Shown: positions 26,653 through 35,907, counted from the first letter of the stretch. The stretch is 64,000 nucleotides of DNA from Agrococcus terreus (GCF_014645235.1 NZ_BMLM01000001.1:558001-622000); one strand, 5' to 3'. Notes: generated from the sequence alone by a model not told the origin. Made by a program: numbers and translations.

Positions 26653-27612
26653 TCAGGCGGCGCGGAGCGCCACCTGATCCCTGGCGAGGGCGGCGAGGAA
26701 GGTGGCGACGGCCTCGGCGGCGCCTCGCTCGCCGAGCTCGGCCTCCACGTCGGGGGAGTAGTTCGTGTTCGTGTTGATGTCGTAGGGGACCGTGCGGCCG
26801 TCGATCGTCTCGATGAACTCGACACCGGCGATCTCGACGCCCTCGCGCGCCAGCAGCGCCTCGAGGTCGCGGATGAGCGGATGCTCGGCCGTGACCTCCG
26901 GGCGCAGGCGGAAGAGGGAAGCGGGCTCCGCCTCGGCGGCGTCGTCGGCGCCCGGCACGCGGCAGGCGTCTGCCGGGCACAGCTCGAAGCCCTGGCTCGT
27001 GTCGACGCGCACCGCGTACCGGAAGCGGCCGCCCACGAACTCGGCGCGCGTGATCGACGCGTCGCGGCCGACGAGCAGCTCCTGCACGAGCGCGATGCCG
27101 TCGACCGGCCGCTCCAGCTCGCCCGCGGCGAGCGCCGCGTCGAGCTCCTCCGGGGTGTCGAAGCGCCGCACGCCGAGGCCCTTGCCGCCTCGATTGTGCT
27201 TCGTGATGAAGGGGCTGCCGATCTGCCGGGCCGCGGCCGCGAGCGCGGCGTCCGAGGTCGCGGCGATCGTGCGCGGCACGTCGAGCCCCGCTGCCCGCAG
27301 CAGCGCGTGCTGGCGCACCTTGCTCACCTCGAGCGCGGCCACCCGGCTGCCGTTCACCACCCGACGGCCCTGCGCCTCCGCCCACGACAGGATCGCCGTG
27401 GCCGTGTCGAAGGCGTGCGGCACGCCGCGCGTGTGCGCCGAGGCGCTCAGGCGCGACCACACCACCGCATCCGGCGCGACGCCGTCGAGGTCGATCGCGC
27501 GCTCGCCGAGGTGCCACGGCTCGAGCGCGACCCCCTCGGCCTCGAACGCGCGGCGGAACGGCGGCAGCCACTCCTCGTTGTCGTGGAGCACGACGACGGT
27601 CGGTCGGGTCAC
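26653..27612 (-). CDS. RimK-like ATP-grasp protein
   Basis: The product has 319 residues. An N-terminal pre-ATP-grasp part (VVVLHDNEEWLPPFRRAF) is followed by the ATP-grasp core: PFITKHNRGGKGLGVRRF as the ATP lid, and FIETIDGRTVPYDINTNTNY with the acidic and asparagine residues that bind magnesium-ATP. This layout fits RimK/LysX-type ligases that couple an amino acid or peptide to a carboxylate. No peptide substrate or carrier protein gene is next to it, so the substrate is unknown. The GTG at 27612 follows GAGGAGG. It is convergent to guaA. Confidence 0.88.
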   Translation of the reverse strand: MTRPTVVVLHDNEEWLPPFRRAFEAEGVALEPWHLGERAIDLDGVAPDAVVWSRLSASAHTRGVPHAFDTATAILSWAEAQGRRVVNGSRVAALEVSKVRQHALLRAAGLDVPRTIAATSDAALAAAARQIGSPFITKHNRGGKGLGVRRFDTPEELDAALAAGELERPVDGIALVQELLVGRDASITRAEFVGGRFRYAVRVDTSQGFELCPADACRVPGADDAAEAEPASLFRLRPEVTAEHPLIRDLEALLAREGVEIAGVEFIETIDGRTVPYDINTNTNYSPDVEAELGERGAAEAVATFLAALARDQVALRAA

Positions 27613-27766
27613 GGGGTCCTCCTCGGATCGCGATCGGGATCCTCCAGCCTGCCGCGCACCGCCTGGGCGCGCGACCGGCGTGACGAAGCGTGACGGCGCC
27701 GGCCCGCCCGAGCCGGATGCGCGTCCGTCGTCGCGCGTCGCCGCCCGCGAGGAGCATGATGGGCGC

Positions 27767-28429
27767 ATGAGGCCGCACCCGGCGCGCGTGCGCTCGGGTC
27801 GCAGGGCGGCCCGGCGCCTGCTCCTCGTGGGCTTCGCCGCCTGCGCCGTGCTGAGCCTCGTGCCCGTCGACTGGATGCGCGAGCGCCTCCGCGTCGGCTG
27901 CTCGCTCGAGGGCCGCGACTGGGTGTGCGGCCCGACCACCGACTACGTCGGCTCGGCCATCGGCGTCGTCGTGCTCGCCGCGGCCGCGCTCACCTGGTCG
28001 TGGCTCGTGCTGCGCGCGACCGCCGAGGCGCCCCGGCTGCGCGCCGGCCAGCTCGCCGTCGTCGGGGTGCTCGCGGTCGCGCCCGCGGTGCTGCAGTGCG
28101 CCGGGCTGCTGCTCGACGCGATCCTGCGTCCCTCCGGAGCGGAGGGGCTCGAGGCCGACCGCATCGCCATGTGGGTCGAGCGGGGGATGCTGCCCATGCT
28201 CGTCGTGGCGGGGGCCGGCGCGCTCGGCTTCGTCGGCCTCCGCGCCCGGGCGTCCGGCGTCGCGCCGAAGGTCGCCGCCATCCAGCTCGGCGGCAGCATG
28301 GGACTGCTGCTCGCCGCCGCCGTGATGTCGTCGCTCGGCACCCTGCCGACCGGGGTCGCCGCGGCCGCCGCCATCGGCGCGGGATGGCTCGTCGCGAGGG
28401 CCCAAGGACGGGATCCGAAGCATCTCTGA
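27767..28429 (+). CDS. Four-helix membrane protein of unknown function (DUF998-like layout)
   Basis: The product has 220 residues with a basic start and about six hydrophobic stretches. Between the first two is an outside loop with CSLEGRDWVCGPTTDYVGS, whose two cysteines may pair. I do not recognise a named family with confidence. The ATG at 27767 lies 6 nt after CATGAT (27755-27760), matching the leaderless spacing seen elsewhere, and no good ribosome-binding site is present. It is divergent from the ATP-grasp gene. Confidence 0.75.
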   Translation: MRPHPARVRSGRRAARRLLLVGFAACAVLSLVPVDWMRERLRVGCSLEGRDWVCGPTTDYVGSAIGVVVLAAAALTWSWLVLRATAEAPRLRAGQLAVVGVLAVAPAVLQCAGLLLDAILRPSGAEGLEADRIAMWVERGMLPMLVVAGAGALGFVGLRARASGVAPKVAAIQLGGSMGLLLAAAVMSSLGTLPTGVAAAAAIGAGWLVARAQGRDPKHL

Positions 28430-28510
28430 CACGGATGTCGATCCGGTGCCGTGCCGTTCGACGCAATGGTGAGAGGGTGGCGAGGGCGGCCCGGGACAGG
28501 AGACGGAACC

Positions 28511-28945
28511 ATGCAGTACATGCTCATCATGCGCGACAGCGACGAGGCGATCGAGGCGTCGAAGGACATCCCCTTCGAGCAGATCATCGAGGCCATGGGG
28601 AAGTACAACGAGGCGATGATGCAGGCGGGCGTGCTCATCGCCGGCGAGGGCCTCACCGACGCGTCGGAGGGCTTCGTCGTCGACTTCTCGCACGAGACGC
28701 CGCTCATCACCGACGGCCCCTACGGCGAGACGAAGGAGCTGTTCAACGGCTTCTGGATCCTCGAGGTCGCCTCGCGCGAGGAGGCCGCCGAGTGGGCCTC
28801 GCGATGCCCGCTCGGCCCCGGCTCGAAGCTCGAGGTGCGCCGCGTGCACGGCGTCGAGGACTTCCCGGCCGACAACGAGTGGATCGAGAAGGAGATCGGC
28901 TGGCGCGAGGAGCAGGCCGAGCGCAGGGCCGCCCAGCAGGGCTGA
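28511..28945 (+). CDS. YCII-related (DGPF) protein
   Basis: The product is a 144-residue cytoplasmic protein. QYMLIMRDSDEA at the start and LITDGPYGETKELFNGFWILE in the middle (short motif DGPYGETKE) identify the YCII/DGPF family. Such genes stand next to ECF42-type sigma factors across actinobacteria, and the sigma gene begins 6 nt after this stop. The family fold is ferredoxin-like; no enzymatic activity is established. AGGAG at 28498-28502 fixes the ATG. Confidence 0.92.
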   Translation: MQYMLIMRDSDEAIEASKDIPFEQIIEAMGKYNEAMMQAGVLIAGEGLTDASEGFVVDFSHETPLITDGPYGETKELFNGFWILEVASREEAAEWASRCPLGPGSKLEVRRVHGVEDFPADNEWIEKEIGWREEQAERRAAQQG

Positions 28946-28951
28946 CCGCAC

Positions 28952-30241
28952 GTGGACGACGTGACGGCGCGCCGGGCGGACTCCGCCCGGCGCGCCGTCG
29001 TCGCCGTCTGGCGCATCGAGGCTGCGAAGATCGTCGCGGTGCTCACCCGGTACACGGGCGACTTCGCGCTCGCGGAGGACCTCGCGCAGGAGGCGCTCGC
29101 CGAGGCGCTCGAGCAGTGGCCCGAGCGGGGCCTGCCGCGCAACGGCGCCGCCTGGCTCACGCAGGTCGGCAAGCGCCGGGCCGTCGACCACTGGCGGCGG
29201 CAGGAGCGCTACGCCGACCGCATCGCGGCGCTCGGCCACGACCTCGAGCGCGAGCAGGACGCGGCGGCCGACGCCGTGCCGTGGGATCCCGACGAGATCG
29301 CCGACGACGTCCTCCGCCTCGTGTTCACCGCCTGCCACCCGGCGCTGCCGCAGCAGGCGCGCGTCGCGCTCACCCTGCGGGTCGTCGGCGGCCTCGAGAC
29401 GGCCGAGATCGCGCGCGCGTTCCTCGTGCCGGTCGCCACGATCCAGCAGCGCATCGTGCGGGCCAAGCAGGCGCTCGCCGACGCCGGCGTGCCGTTCGAG
29501 ACGCCGTCGCGCGCCGAGCGCCCCGCGCGCATCGCGGCGGTGCTCGGCGTGCTCTACCTGATCTTCACCGAGGGGCACGCGGCCACGGAGGGCGACGACT
29601 GGATGCGGCCCGACCTCGCGCTCGAGGCGCTGCGGCTCGCCCGCATCCTCGCCGCGCTCCAGCCGGACGAGCCGGAGGTGCACGGCCTCCTGGCGCTGCT
29701 CGAGCTCACCGCCGCGCGCTTCCCCGCGCGCGTCGACGCGCAGGGCGCCCCGGTGCTGCTCGCCGATCAGGACCGGCGCCGCTGGGACCGCGGCGCCATC
29801 CGCCGCGGGCGCGCGGCGCTCCGCCGCGCCGAGGGCTTCGGGCGGGGCCTCGGCGCCTACGGGCTGCAGGCCGCGATCGCCGAGTGCCACGCGGTCGCGC
29901 CGAGCGTCGAGGCGACCGACTGGCGCCGCATCGTCGCCGCCTACGAGGGCCTCGAGCGGCTGCGGCCGTCGCCGGTCGTCGCCCTGAACCGCGCGGTCGC
30001 GCTGTCGATGGCCGACGGGCCGGATGCGGGGCCGGCGGCGGCGCTCGCGATCGTCGACGGCCTCGCGGGCGAGCGGGCGCTCGCCGCATCCCACCTGCTG
30101 CCCTCGGTGCGCGGGGAGCTGCTCGCGCGGCTCGGTCGCGATGCGGAGGCCGCGGGGGCGTTCGCGCTGGCCGCCGAGCGCACCCGCAACGCCCGCGAGC
30201 GCGCGGTGCTGCTCGCCCGCGCCGCCTCGCCCCGCCGCTGA
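28952..30241 (+). CDS. ECF42-type RNA polymerase sigma factor with C-terminal helical extension
   Basis: The product has 429 residues. Residues about 20-80 are sigma region 2 (TGDFALAEDLAQEALAEALE; WPERGLPRNGAAWL) and about 115-175 region 4 (LTLRVVGGLETAEIARAFLV). The remaining ~240 residues are the TPR-like DUF6596 extension (LYLIFTEGHAAT near 200; VALNRAVALS near 345), which replaces an anti-sigma factor as control module in this group. No anti-sigma gene is nearby. It is the second gene of a pair with the YCII gene. Confidence 0.93.
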   Translation: MDDVTARRADSARRAVVAVWRIEAAKIVAVLTRYTGDFALAEDLAQEALAEALEQWPERGLPRNGAAWLTQVGKRRAVDHWRRQERYADRIAALGHDLEREQDAAADAVPWDPDEIADDVLRLVFTACHPALPQQARVALTLRVVGGLETAEIARAFLVPVATIQQRIVRAKQALADAGVPFETPSRAERPARIAAVLGVLYLIFTEGHAATEGDDWMRPDLALEALRLARILAALQPDEPEVHGLLALLELTAARFPARVDAQGAPVLLADQDRRRWDRGAIRRGRAALRRAEGFGRGLGAYGLQAAIAECHAVAPSVEATDWRRIVAAYEGLERLRPSPVVALNRAVALSMADGPDAGPAAALAIVDGLAGERALAASHLLPSVRGELLARLGRDAEAAGAFALAAERTRNARERAVLLARAASPRR

Positions 30242-30382
30242 CGGCGTTCGCCCACAGCGCGGGTCACGCGGCGCAACGCCCGCGCCGGAGCGGGGCGGAG
30301 CGAGTAGCGTGGAAGGTCGGGATCGACCGGCAGGACCGGAACGACCGGCACGGCCGGGATGCGAGCGGAGCGGGGGAGCGGC

Positions 30383-31675
30383 ATGGGCACCGAGGTGGAG
30401 CAGGGGACGACGATCGACGCCGAGCGGCTCGCGGCCATCCGCGCCGACTTCCCGATCCTCGCCGCCGAGCCCGCGGGCGTGCCGCTCGTCTACCTCGACT
30501 CCGGCGCCACGAGCCAGCAGCCCCGCCAGGTGCTCGACGCCGAGTGGGCGTTCCGCACCGGCCGCAACGCCGCCGTGCACCGCGGCGCCCACACCCTCGC
30601 GGGCCTCGCGACCGACGACTACGAGGCCGCGCGCGAGCGCATCGCCCGCTTCGTCGGCGCGCGCCCGGAGCGGCTCTCGTGGGCGATGAACGCGACGGAT
30701 GCGCTCAACGAGGTCGGGCTCTCGCTCGCGGAGGCGAACCGCGCCCCCGCCGTCGACCCGCGCCTCCGCATCGGGCCCGGCGACGAGATCCTCATCACCG
30801 AGGCCGAGCACCACGCCAACCTGCTGCCGTGGCAGCGCCTCGCCGACGAGACCGGCGCGACCCTCCGCTGGATCGCCGTGGACGACGACGGCGTGTGGAC
30901 CGAGGCCGACGCGCTCGCGGCCATCACCGGGCGCACGCGCCTCATCGCGATCGCGCACGTCTCGAACGTCACGGGGCTCGTCGCGCCCGTCGAGGCGATC
31001 GTCGCCGCCGCGCGGGCGCACGGCGCCCTCGTCGTGCTCGACGCCTGCCAGTCGGTGCCGCACCGCCCCGTCGACCTCGACGCCCTCGGCGTCGACGCCG
31101 CCGCCTTCAGCGGCCACAAGATGCTCGGCCCCGGCGGCATCGGCGTGCTCTACCTGCGCGCCGAGCTCGGCGACGCCCTGCCGCCGGCGCGCGTCGGCGG
31201 CTCGATGATCACGACCGTCACGATGACCGAGCGCGACTTCCTCCCAGCGCCGCAGCGCTTCGAGGCGGGCACGCAGCCCGTCTCGGCGATCGTCGGCCTC
31301 GCCGCGGCCGTCGACTACCTCGAGGGCGTCGGCATGGCGGCGATCGACGCGCACGAGCTCGCGCTCGGCCGCCGCCTGGCCGAGGGCGTCACGGCGATCG
31401 ACGGCGTCCGGCTCGTCGGCCCGCGGCCCGGCGCGGAGCGCGCCGGCGTCGCGAGCGTCATCGTCGACGGCGTGCACGCGCACGACGTCGGCCAGGTGCT
31501 CGACGCGCAGGGCATCGCGGTGCGCGTCGGCCACCACTGCGCGCAGCCGCTCCACCGGCGCCTCGGCGTCGCGGCGACGACCCGCGCATCCGCCTACCTC
31601 TACACGACCGAGGGCGAGGTCGACCGCTTCCTCGACGTGCTCGCGGGCGTGCGCGACTACTTCGGAGCACGATGA
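30383..31675 (+). CDS. sufS: Cysteine desulfurase SufS
   Basis: SufS is a PLP enzyme that removes sulfur from cysteine and passes the persulfide to SufU for Fe-S cluster assembly. The product has 430 residues. The PLP lysine is in FSGHKMLGPGG and the catalytic cysteine in VGHHCAQPLHRRLG near residue 385. The YLDSGATSQQP start is typical. The ATG at 30383 has GGGGGAG upstream. The stop overlaps the sufU start. The SufBCD scaffold genes are not in the window. Confidence 0.95.
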   Translation: MGTEVEQGTTIDAERLAAIRADFPILAAEPAGVPLVYLDSGATSQQPRQVLDAEWAFRTGRNAAVHRGAHTLAGLATDDYEAARERIARFVGARPERLSWAMNATDALNEVGLSLAEANRAPAVDPRLRIGPGDEILITEAEHHANLLPWQRLADETGATLRWIAVDDDGVWTEADALAAITGRTRLIAIAHVSNVTGLVAPVEAIVAAARAHGALVVLDACQSVPHRPVDLDALGVDAAAFSGHKMLGPGGIGVLYLRAELGDALPPARVGGSMITTVTMTERDFLPAPQRFEAGTQPVSAIVGLAAAVDYLEGVGMAAIDAHELALGRRLAEGVTAIDGVRLVGPRPGAERAGVASVIVDGVHAHDVGQVLDAQGIAVRVGHHCAQPLHRRLGVAATTRASAYLYTTEGEVDRFLDVLAGVRDYFGAR

Positions 31676-32115
31676 GCGATCCGCTGGCAGGGCTGTACCA
31701 GGAGCTCATCCTCGAGCACGCGAAGCGCCGCGAGGGCGAGGGGCTCATCGAGCCCTACGACGCCGAGCGCTTCCTGAAGAACCCGACCTGCGGCGACGAG
31801 ATCCGCCTGCGCGTGCGGCTCGAGGACGGCCGGATCGCGGCGCTCGGCTGGGAGGGGCAGGGCTGCTCGATCTCGCAGGCCTCCGCATCCGTGCTCGCCG
31901 AGGAGGCGCCGGGCCTCGCGGTCGCCGACGCGCGCGTGCGCATCGAGGCGCTGCGCGAGCTGCTGCGCTCGCGGGGCGCCGCCGAGCCCGACGAGCAGCT
32001 GCTCGGCGACGCGGTCGCCTTCGCAGGGGTCGCGAGGTTCCCGATGCGGGTGAAGTGCGCGATGCTCGCGTGGGTCGCCCTCGAGGAGGCCCTGCTGGAG
32101 GCCGAGGCGCGCTGA
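31672..32115 (+). CDS. sufU: Fe-S cluster assembly sulfur-transfer protein SufU
   Basis: The product has 147 residues and an IscU-like fold. Three conserved cysteines (C40 in NPTCGD, C65 in QGCSIS, C129 in VKCAML) and D42 form the zinc site from which SufU accepts the SufS persulfide. LYQELILEHAKRR opens the family. The ATG overlaps the sufS stop (ATGA), so both are made together. Confidence 0.95.
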   Translation: MSDPLAGLYQELILEHAKRREGEGLIEPYDAERFLKNPTCGDEIRLRVRLEDGRIAALGWEGQGCSISQASASVLAEEAPGLAVADARVRIEALRELLRSRGAAEPDEQLLGDAVAFAGVARFPMRVKCAMLAWVALEEALLEAEAR

Positions 32116-32211
32116 CCGCGCGGGCGTCCCGCCGGACGCCCGTCACGCGCGCCGCCGCACAGCGGCATGCGCGACCTGATGGGATGGGTGCCGTCCCCGA
32201 GGAGGTCAGAC

Positions 32212-33201
32212 ATGTCCAGCACGTCCGCAGGCGAGCGCATCAGCCGCGTCGCCGGCACCTGGTTCCCGCTCGTCGTGCTCGCCGCCGGCGCCATCGCGAT
32301 CGTCGTCCCGCAGGCGTTCCTGCCGATCGCCCCGTGGATCAACCTGCTGCTCGGCATCATCATGCTCGGCATGGGCCTCACGCTGCAGCCCGTCGACTTC
32401 GCCGTCATCGCCAAGAAGCCGTTCGCGTTCGTCGTCGGCGTCGTCGCGCAGTACGTGATCATGCCGTTCACGGCGATCGGCCTCGCGCTCGCCTTCCAGC
32501 TGCCGCCCGAGCTGCTGGTGGGCGTCGTGCTCGTGGGCTCCGCGCCCGGCGGCACCGCCTCGAACGTCATGGTCTACCTCGCCAAGGGCGACACCGCGCT
32601 CTCGGTCGCGATGACCACCGCGTCGACCCTCATCGCGCCCGTGCTCACGCCGCTGCTCGTGCTGCTGCTCGCCGGCTCGTACCTGCCGGTCGACCCGTGG
32701 GCGCTCTTCCAGTCGATCCTGCTCATCGTGCTCGTGCCCGTGGTACTGGGCGTGCTGCTGCGGCGGTTCGCGACGCGGCTCGTGGAGCGGGTGCTGCCGT
32801 GGCTGCCGCTCGTGTCGGTCGTGGGCATCGCGCTCGTCGTGCTCGCGGTCGTCGCCGGCAGCGCCGCCGCGATCCTCTCGGTCGGCCTGCTCGTCGCCGT
32901 GGTCGTCATCCTGCACAACGGCATCGGCTACGGCCTCGGCTTCCTCGCTGCGAAGGCCGTCGGGCTCGACGAGAGCGCCCGCCGCGCCGTCGCGATCGAG
33001 GTCGGCATGCAGAACTCCGGCCTCGCCGCCGGCCTCGCGCGCACGCACTTCACGCCCGAGTCGGCCCTGCCCGCCGCGATCTTCTCGGTGTGGCACAACG
33101 TGTCGGGCTCGCTGCTGGCCGCGTACTGGTCGCGCCGCCCGCCGCGCGACGCCGCACCCGCATCCGCGGTCGACCCCGCCGACGCCCCCGCCGCCTCCTA
33201 G
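32212..33201 (+). CDS. Bile acid:sodium symporter family transporter
   Basis: This is a 329-residue inner-membrane protein with about ten hydrophobic segments. MLGMGLTLQPVDF and VGSAPGGTASNVMVYLAKGD are the two crossover motifs of the BASS/SBF family; the second lines the substrate site. The C-terminal helix motif GMQNSGLAAGLA is also present. Bacterial members carry pantoate, oxo acids or steroid acids with sodium, so the substrate here is not settled. GAGGAGG just upstream fixes the ATG. Confidence 0.92.
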   Translation: MSSTSAGERISRVAGTWFPLVVLAAGAIAIVVPQAFLPIAPWINLLLGIIMLGMGLTLQPVDFAVIAKKPFAFVVGVVAQYVIMPFTAIGLALAFQLPPELLVGVVLVGSAPGGTASNVMVYLAKGDTALSVAMTTASTLIAPVLTPLLVLLLAGSYLPVDPWALFQSILLIVLVPVVLGVLLRRFATRLVERVLPWLPLVSVVGIALVVLAVVAGSAAAILSVGLLVAVVVILHNGIGYGLGFLAAKAVGLDESARRAVAIEVGMQNSGLAAGLARTHFTPESALPAAIFSVWHNVSGSLLAAYWSRRPPRDAAPASAVDPADAPAAS

Positions 33202-33221
33202 CGGCAGCGCCCTGCACCGAA

Positions 33222-33269
33222 CTTCCCTGAATCCCCGCTTTCTCCCGCAGAAGCGGGGATTCGGGGAAG
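33222..33269 (+). terminator. Hairpin after the symporter gene
   Basis: A 19-bp stem with one T-G pair (core GAATCCCCGCTT / AAGCGGGGATTC) and a 10-nt loop begins 20 nt after the stop. It is unusually long and relatively AT-containing compared with its neighbours. Confidence 0.8.
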
Positions 33270-33327
33270 CTCGGCGTCCGGTGGGCGGGGGATCGTAAGG
33301 TGGCGGCATCCGAACGAGGAGGCAAGG

Positions 33328-33726
33328 ATGCCGCTGCGCTGGTACACGAACGTGATCGAGACGACCGACCCCCGGAGGCTGGCCGGCTGGTGGGCGCAGG
33401 CGCTCGACTGGCAGACCGCCTACGCGTCCGACGACGAGATGGTGCTCATCCCGAAGTGGGCCGAGGAGCTGCTGCCCAAGCTCGAGTTCCACCAGGTGCC
33501 GCCCGGGCTCGTGTTCGTGAAGGTCGACCACGAGAAGCAGACGAAGAACCGCATCCACATGGACCTCGCGCCGCATACGAGCGACGACCGCGACGCCGAG
33601 ATCGCCCGGCTCGAGGCGCTCGGGGCGACGCGCGTCGACATCGGCCAGGGGCCCGACGTGCCGTGGACCGTGCTCGCCGACATCGACGGCAACGAGTTCT
33701 GCGTGCTGTCGAGCCGCGAGGAGTAG
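33328..33726 (+). CDS. VOC family (glyoxalase-like) protein
   Basis: The product has 132 residues with the paired beta-alpha-beta-beta-beta units of the vicinal oxygen chelate fold. It opens RWYTNVIETTDPRRLAGWWA and ends DIDGNEFCVLSSRE, as in the glyoxalase-like_6 subgroup. Metal ligands cannot be assigned with confidence. GAGGAGG upstream fixes the ATG. The function is unknown. It is convergent with the Bax inhibitor gene. Confidence 0.88.
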   Translation: MPLRWYTNVIETTDPRRLAGWWAQALDWQTAYASDDEMVLIPKWAEELLPKLEFHQVPPGLVFVKVDHEKQTKNRIHMDLAPHTSDDRDAEIARLEALGATRVDIGQGPDVPWTVLADIDGNEFCVLSSREE

Positions 33727-33730
33727 GCGC

Positions 33731-33770
33731 ACGACGAAGGCCCCCGGCTGGCGCCGGGGGCCTTCGTCGT
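33731..33770. terminator. Bidirectional terminator between VOC and Bax inhibitor genes
   Basis: A perfect 17-bp stem (ACGACGAAGGCCCCCGG and its complement) with a 6-nt loop fills the gap between two convergent stops. Confidence 0.92.
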
Positions 33771-33777
33771 GGTCGCC

Positions 33778-34740
33778 CTAGTTGTTCGAGCGCAGGATCG
33801 CGATGATGCGGATGATCTCGACGTAGAGCCAGATCACCGTCATCGTGATGCCGAACGCCGCGGACCAGCCGAACTTGGCGGGGACGCCGCGCTTCACGCC
33901 GAGCTCGATGCCCTCGAAGTCCATGACGAGCGAGTAGGCGCCGAGCAGGACGGCGAGCACGCCGAGGATCACGCCGAGCGGGATGCCGGCGATCTCGACC
34001 GAGCTGCGCCAGCCGAACATGCCGGTCGGTGCGACGAGCATGCCGACGAAGTTCGCGAGCGAGAACAGGCCGTAGCCGATGATCACGATGAAGAAGATCT
34101 TGTTCAGCTTCGGCGAGGTGCGGAACACCCGGAACGCGTAGCCCGCGAGCGTGACGCCGAAGACGCACGCGGTGGCGAGCAGCGCCTGGAAGATGATGCC
34201 CTGCATCGGCTGGCCGAAGGCGCCGAACTCGAGCATGCCCGAGAAGCCGCCGAGGAAGAGGCCCTGCGCCGCTGCATAGGCGAGCACGAGCGTGCGGCTC
34301 GGCTCCTTCTTGAAGATGTTGACGAGCGCGAGCACGAAGCCGACGAGTGCGCCGCCGTAGGTGAGGGCGAAGAACGGCAGCGTCGTGCCGCTGACCCACA
34401 GCATCGCGAGCGTCACCGCGAAGCCCACCGCCGTGACGCCGAGCGTCGCGACCGTCTTCATGATCACGCCGTCGTACGTGAGGCGCTCGGTGTCGAGCGG
34501 CGTCGCCGACGGGCGGCCGTACTGCTGCTCGAGCTGGTCGGGGCCGCCGAAGCCGGGCTGCTGCTGGCCGTACGGGGCGCCGTAGCCCTGCTGCTGACCG
34601 AACTGCGGTGCCTGCGGTGCCTGGCCGTACGGCTGCTGCCCGTAGGCCTGCTGGCCGTACTGCTGCTGTCCGAACTGCCCGGCTCGCTGCGGGTTCGAGG
34701 AGAACGCGGGCGAGTTGCTGAACGCCGGGTTGCCTGCCAA
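33778..34740 (-). CDS. Bax inhibitor-1/YccA family membrane protein with YGQ-rich tail
   Basis: The product has 320 residues. The first ~80 residues are cytoplasmic and rich in Gln, Tyr and Gly ([15 protein letters not shown]), and about seven membrane helices follow. SRTLVLAYAAAQGLFLGG and the last helix region are typical for bacterial BI-1/YccA, which are implicated in proton-coupled calcium leak and interaction with proteases. The TTG start, which opens the conserved LAGNPAFSNSP, has AGGAG eight bases upstream. Only the tail resembles the YGQ protein at 3870. Confidence 0.9.
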   Translation of the reverse strand: MAGNPAFSNSPAFSSNPQRAGQFGQQQYGQQAYGQQPYGQAPQAPQFGQQQGYGAPYGQQQPGFGGPDQLEQQYGRPSATPLDTERLTYDGVIMKTVATLGVTAVGFAVTLAMLWVSGTTLPFFALTYGGALVGFVLALVNIFKKEPSRTLVLAYAAAQGLFLGGFSGMLEFGAFGQPMQGIIFQALLATACVFGVTLAGYAFRVFRTSPKLNKIFFIVIIGYGLFSLANFVGMLVAPTGMFGWRSSVEIAGIPLGVILGVLAVLLGAYSLVMDFEGIELGVKRGVPAKFGWSAAFGITMTVIWLYVEIIRIIAILRSNN

Positions 34741-34917
34741 GGGGATCGCTCCTGTCGAAGTGATGGGTGCCCGCCACGTCGGCGGACGGCCCCAGAGTAG
34801 CGGCAGAACCCCTTGATCCCCCTGTGATCCCGCGGATGTTCGCCTCCGGCAGAGCCCTGCGCCGGCCATGTCCGCGCACGGCCACCGCGCCGTCACCGCG
34901 CGGCCACCTGACGCGCC

Positions 34918-34923
34918 TAGCCT
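34918..34923 (+). promoter_or_regulatory. -10 element for the GDPD gene, leaderless
   Basis: TAGCCT ends 6 nt before the GTG at 34930, placing the expected transcription start at the start codon. Confidence 0.5.
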
Positions 34924-34929
34924 GCCCAC

Positions 34930-35907
34930 GTGACCGACCCCGCGAGCCAGACCCGACTCATCGCCCACCGTGGCGCCTCCGGATGGGCGCCCGAGCACAC
35001 CGAGGCGGCCGTGCGGCTCGCCGCGACGCTCGGCGCCGACGCCGTCGAGCCCGACCTCGTCGCGAGCCGCGACGGGGTGCTCGTCGTGCGCCACGACGTC
35101 GAGCTGGGCGAGACGACCGACATCGCCGACCGGCCCGAGTACGCCGACCGGCGCGCGACCCGCACCGTCGACGGGCACGAGGTGACGGGCTGGTTCGCCG
35201 AGGACCTCGACTGGGCCGAGATCGCGACGCTCCGCGCCCGCGAGCGGCTGCCGCGCCTCCGCCCGCTGAGCGCCGCGCGCGACGGCGAGCAGGGCGTGCT
35301 GCGCCTCGAGGACCTGCTGCGGATCGCCGACGAGGTGGGCCTCGACGTGGTCGCCGAGCTCAAGCACGGCGACCACCACGAGCGGATCGGTCTGCCGCTC
35401 GACGCGCTGCTCGCCGACGCGGTCGCCGGCACGCACTGGGCCTCGAGCGGCCGGCTCGTGCTCGAGAGCTTCGAGGAGCGCACGCTGCACGCCTGCCGCG
35501 AGCGCGGCATCGACGCGCGGCTCGTCTACCTCATGGCCGACGGCGGCACCGCGGTCGACCTCGGCGCCGACGGCCCGAGCTTCGCCGAGCAGCGGACGGA
35601 TGCGGGGCTCGCGGCGCTCGCGGGCCGGGTCGACGCGATCTCGGTCGAGAAGGCCGCGCTGTTCGCGCGCGACGAGGAGGGCAGGATCGGCCCGAGCGTC
35701 CTCGCGGCGCGCACGGCGGAGGCGGGGCTCGGCCTCATCACGTGGACGCTGCGGCCCGAGAACGCGTTCCTCGAGCCCGAGCACCGCCTGGGGGAGCACC
35801 CGGCGGCGTGGGGCGACTGGACGACGGAGTGGCGGATGGTCGCGGCGCTCGGCCTCGAGGCGGTGTTCGTCGACCACCCCGACCTGTGGCGGCGCGTCGC
35901 CGGCTGA
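34930..35907 (+). CDS. Glycerophosphodiester phosphodiesterase
   Basis: This TIM-barrel enzyme hydrolyses glycerophosphodiesters to glycerol 3-phosphate and an alcohol. The product has 325 residues and no signal peptide, so it acts in the cytoplasm. LIAHRGASGWAPEHT holds the catalytic His-Arg and the first Glu, VEPDLVASRDGVLVVRHD the metal-binding Glu/Asp and second His, and VVAELKHG the third acidic residue. The closing WRMVAALGLEAVFVDHP is family-typical. Its product would feed glpD. Confidence 0.94.
   Translation: MTDPASQTRLIAHRGASGWAPEHTEAAVRLAATLGADAVEPDLVASRDGVLVVRHDVELGETTDIADRPEYADRRATRTVDGHEVTGWFAEDLDWAEIATLRARERLPRLRPLSAARDGEQGVLRLEDLLRIADEVGLDVVAELKHGDHHERIGLPLDALLADAVAGTHWASSGRLVLESFEERTLHACRERGIDARLVYLMADGGTAVDLGADGPSFAEQRTDAGLAALAGRVDAISVEKAALFARDEEGRIGPSVLAARTAEAGLGLITWTLRPENAFLEPEHRLGEHPAAWGDWTTEWRMVAALGLEAVFVDHPDLWRRVAG

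Noticed and set aside
26510-31555. A 1681-codon open frame on the minus strand
   Set aside because: It is antisense to the ATP-grasp, YCII, sigma and sufS genes, each of which has clear family motifs. Long stop-free antisense frames are expected at this GC content.
33222-33269. Long hairpin after the symporter as another DUF559-type palindrome
   Set aside because: It is shorter, has a single stem with a 10-nt loop, no nested structure and no adjacent nuclease-like gene; a terminator explains it.
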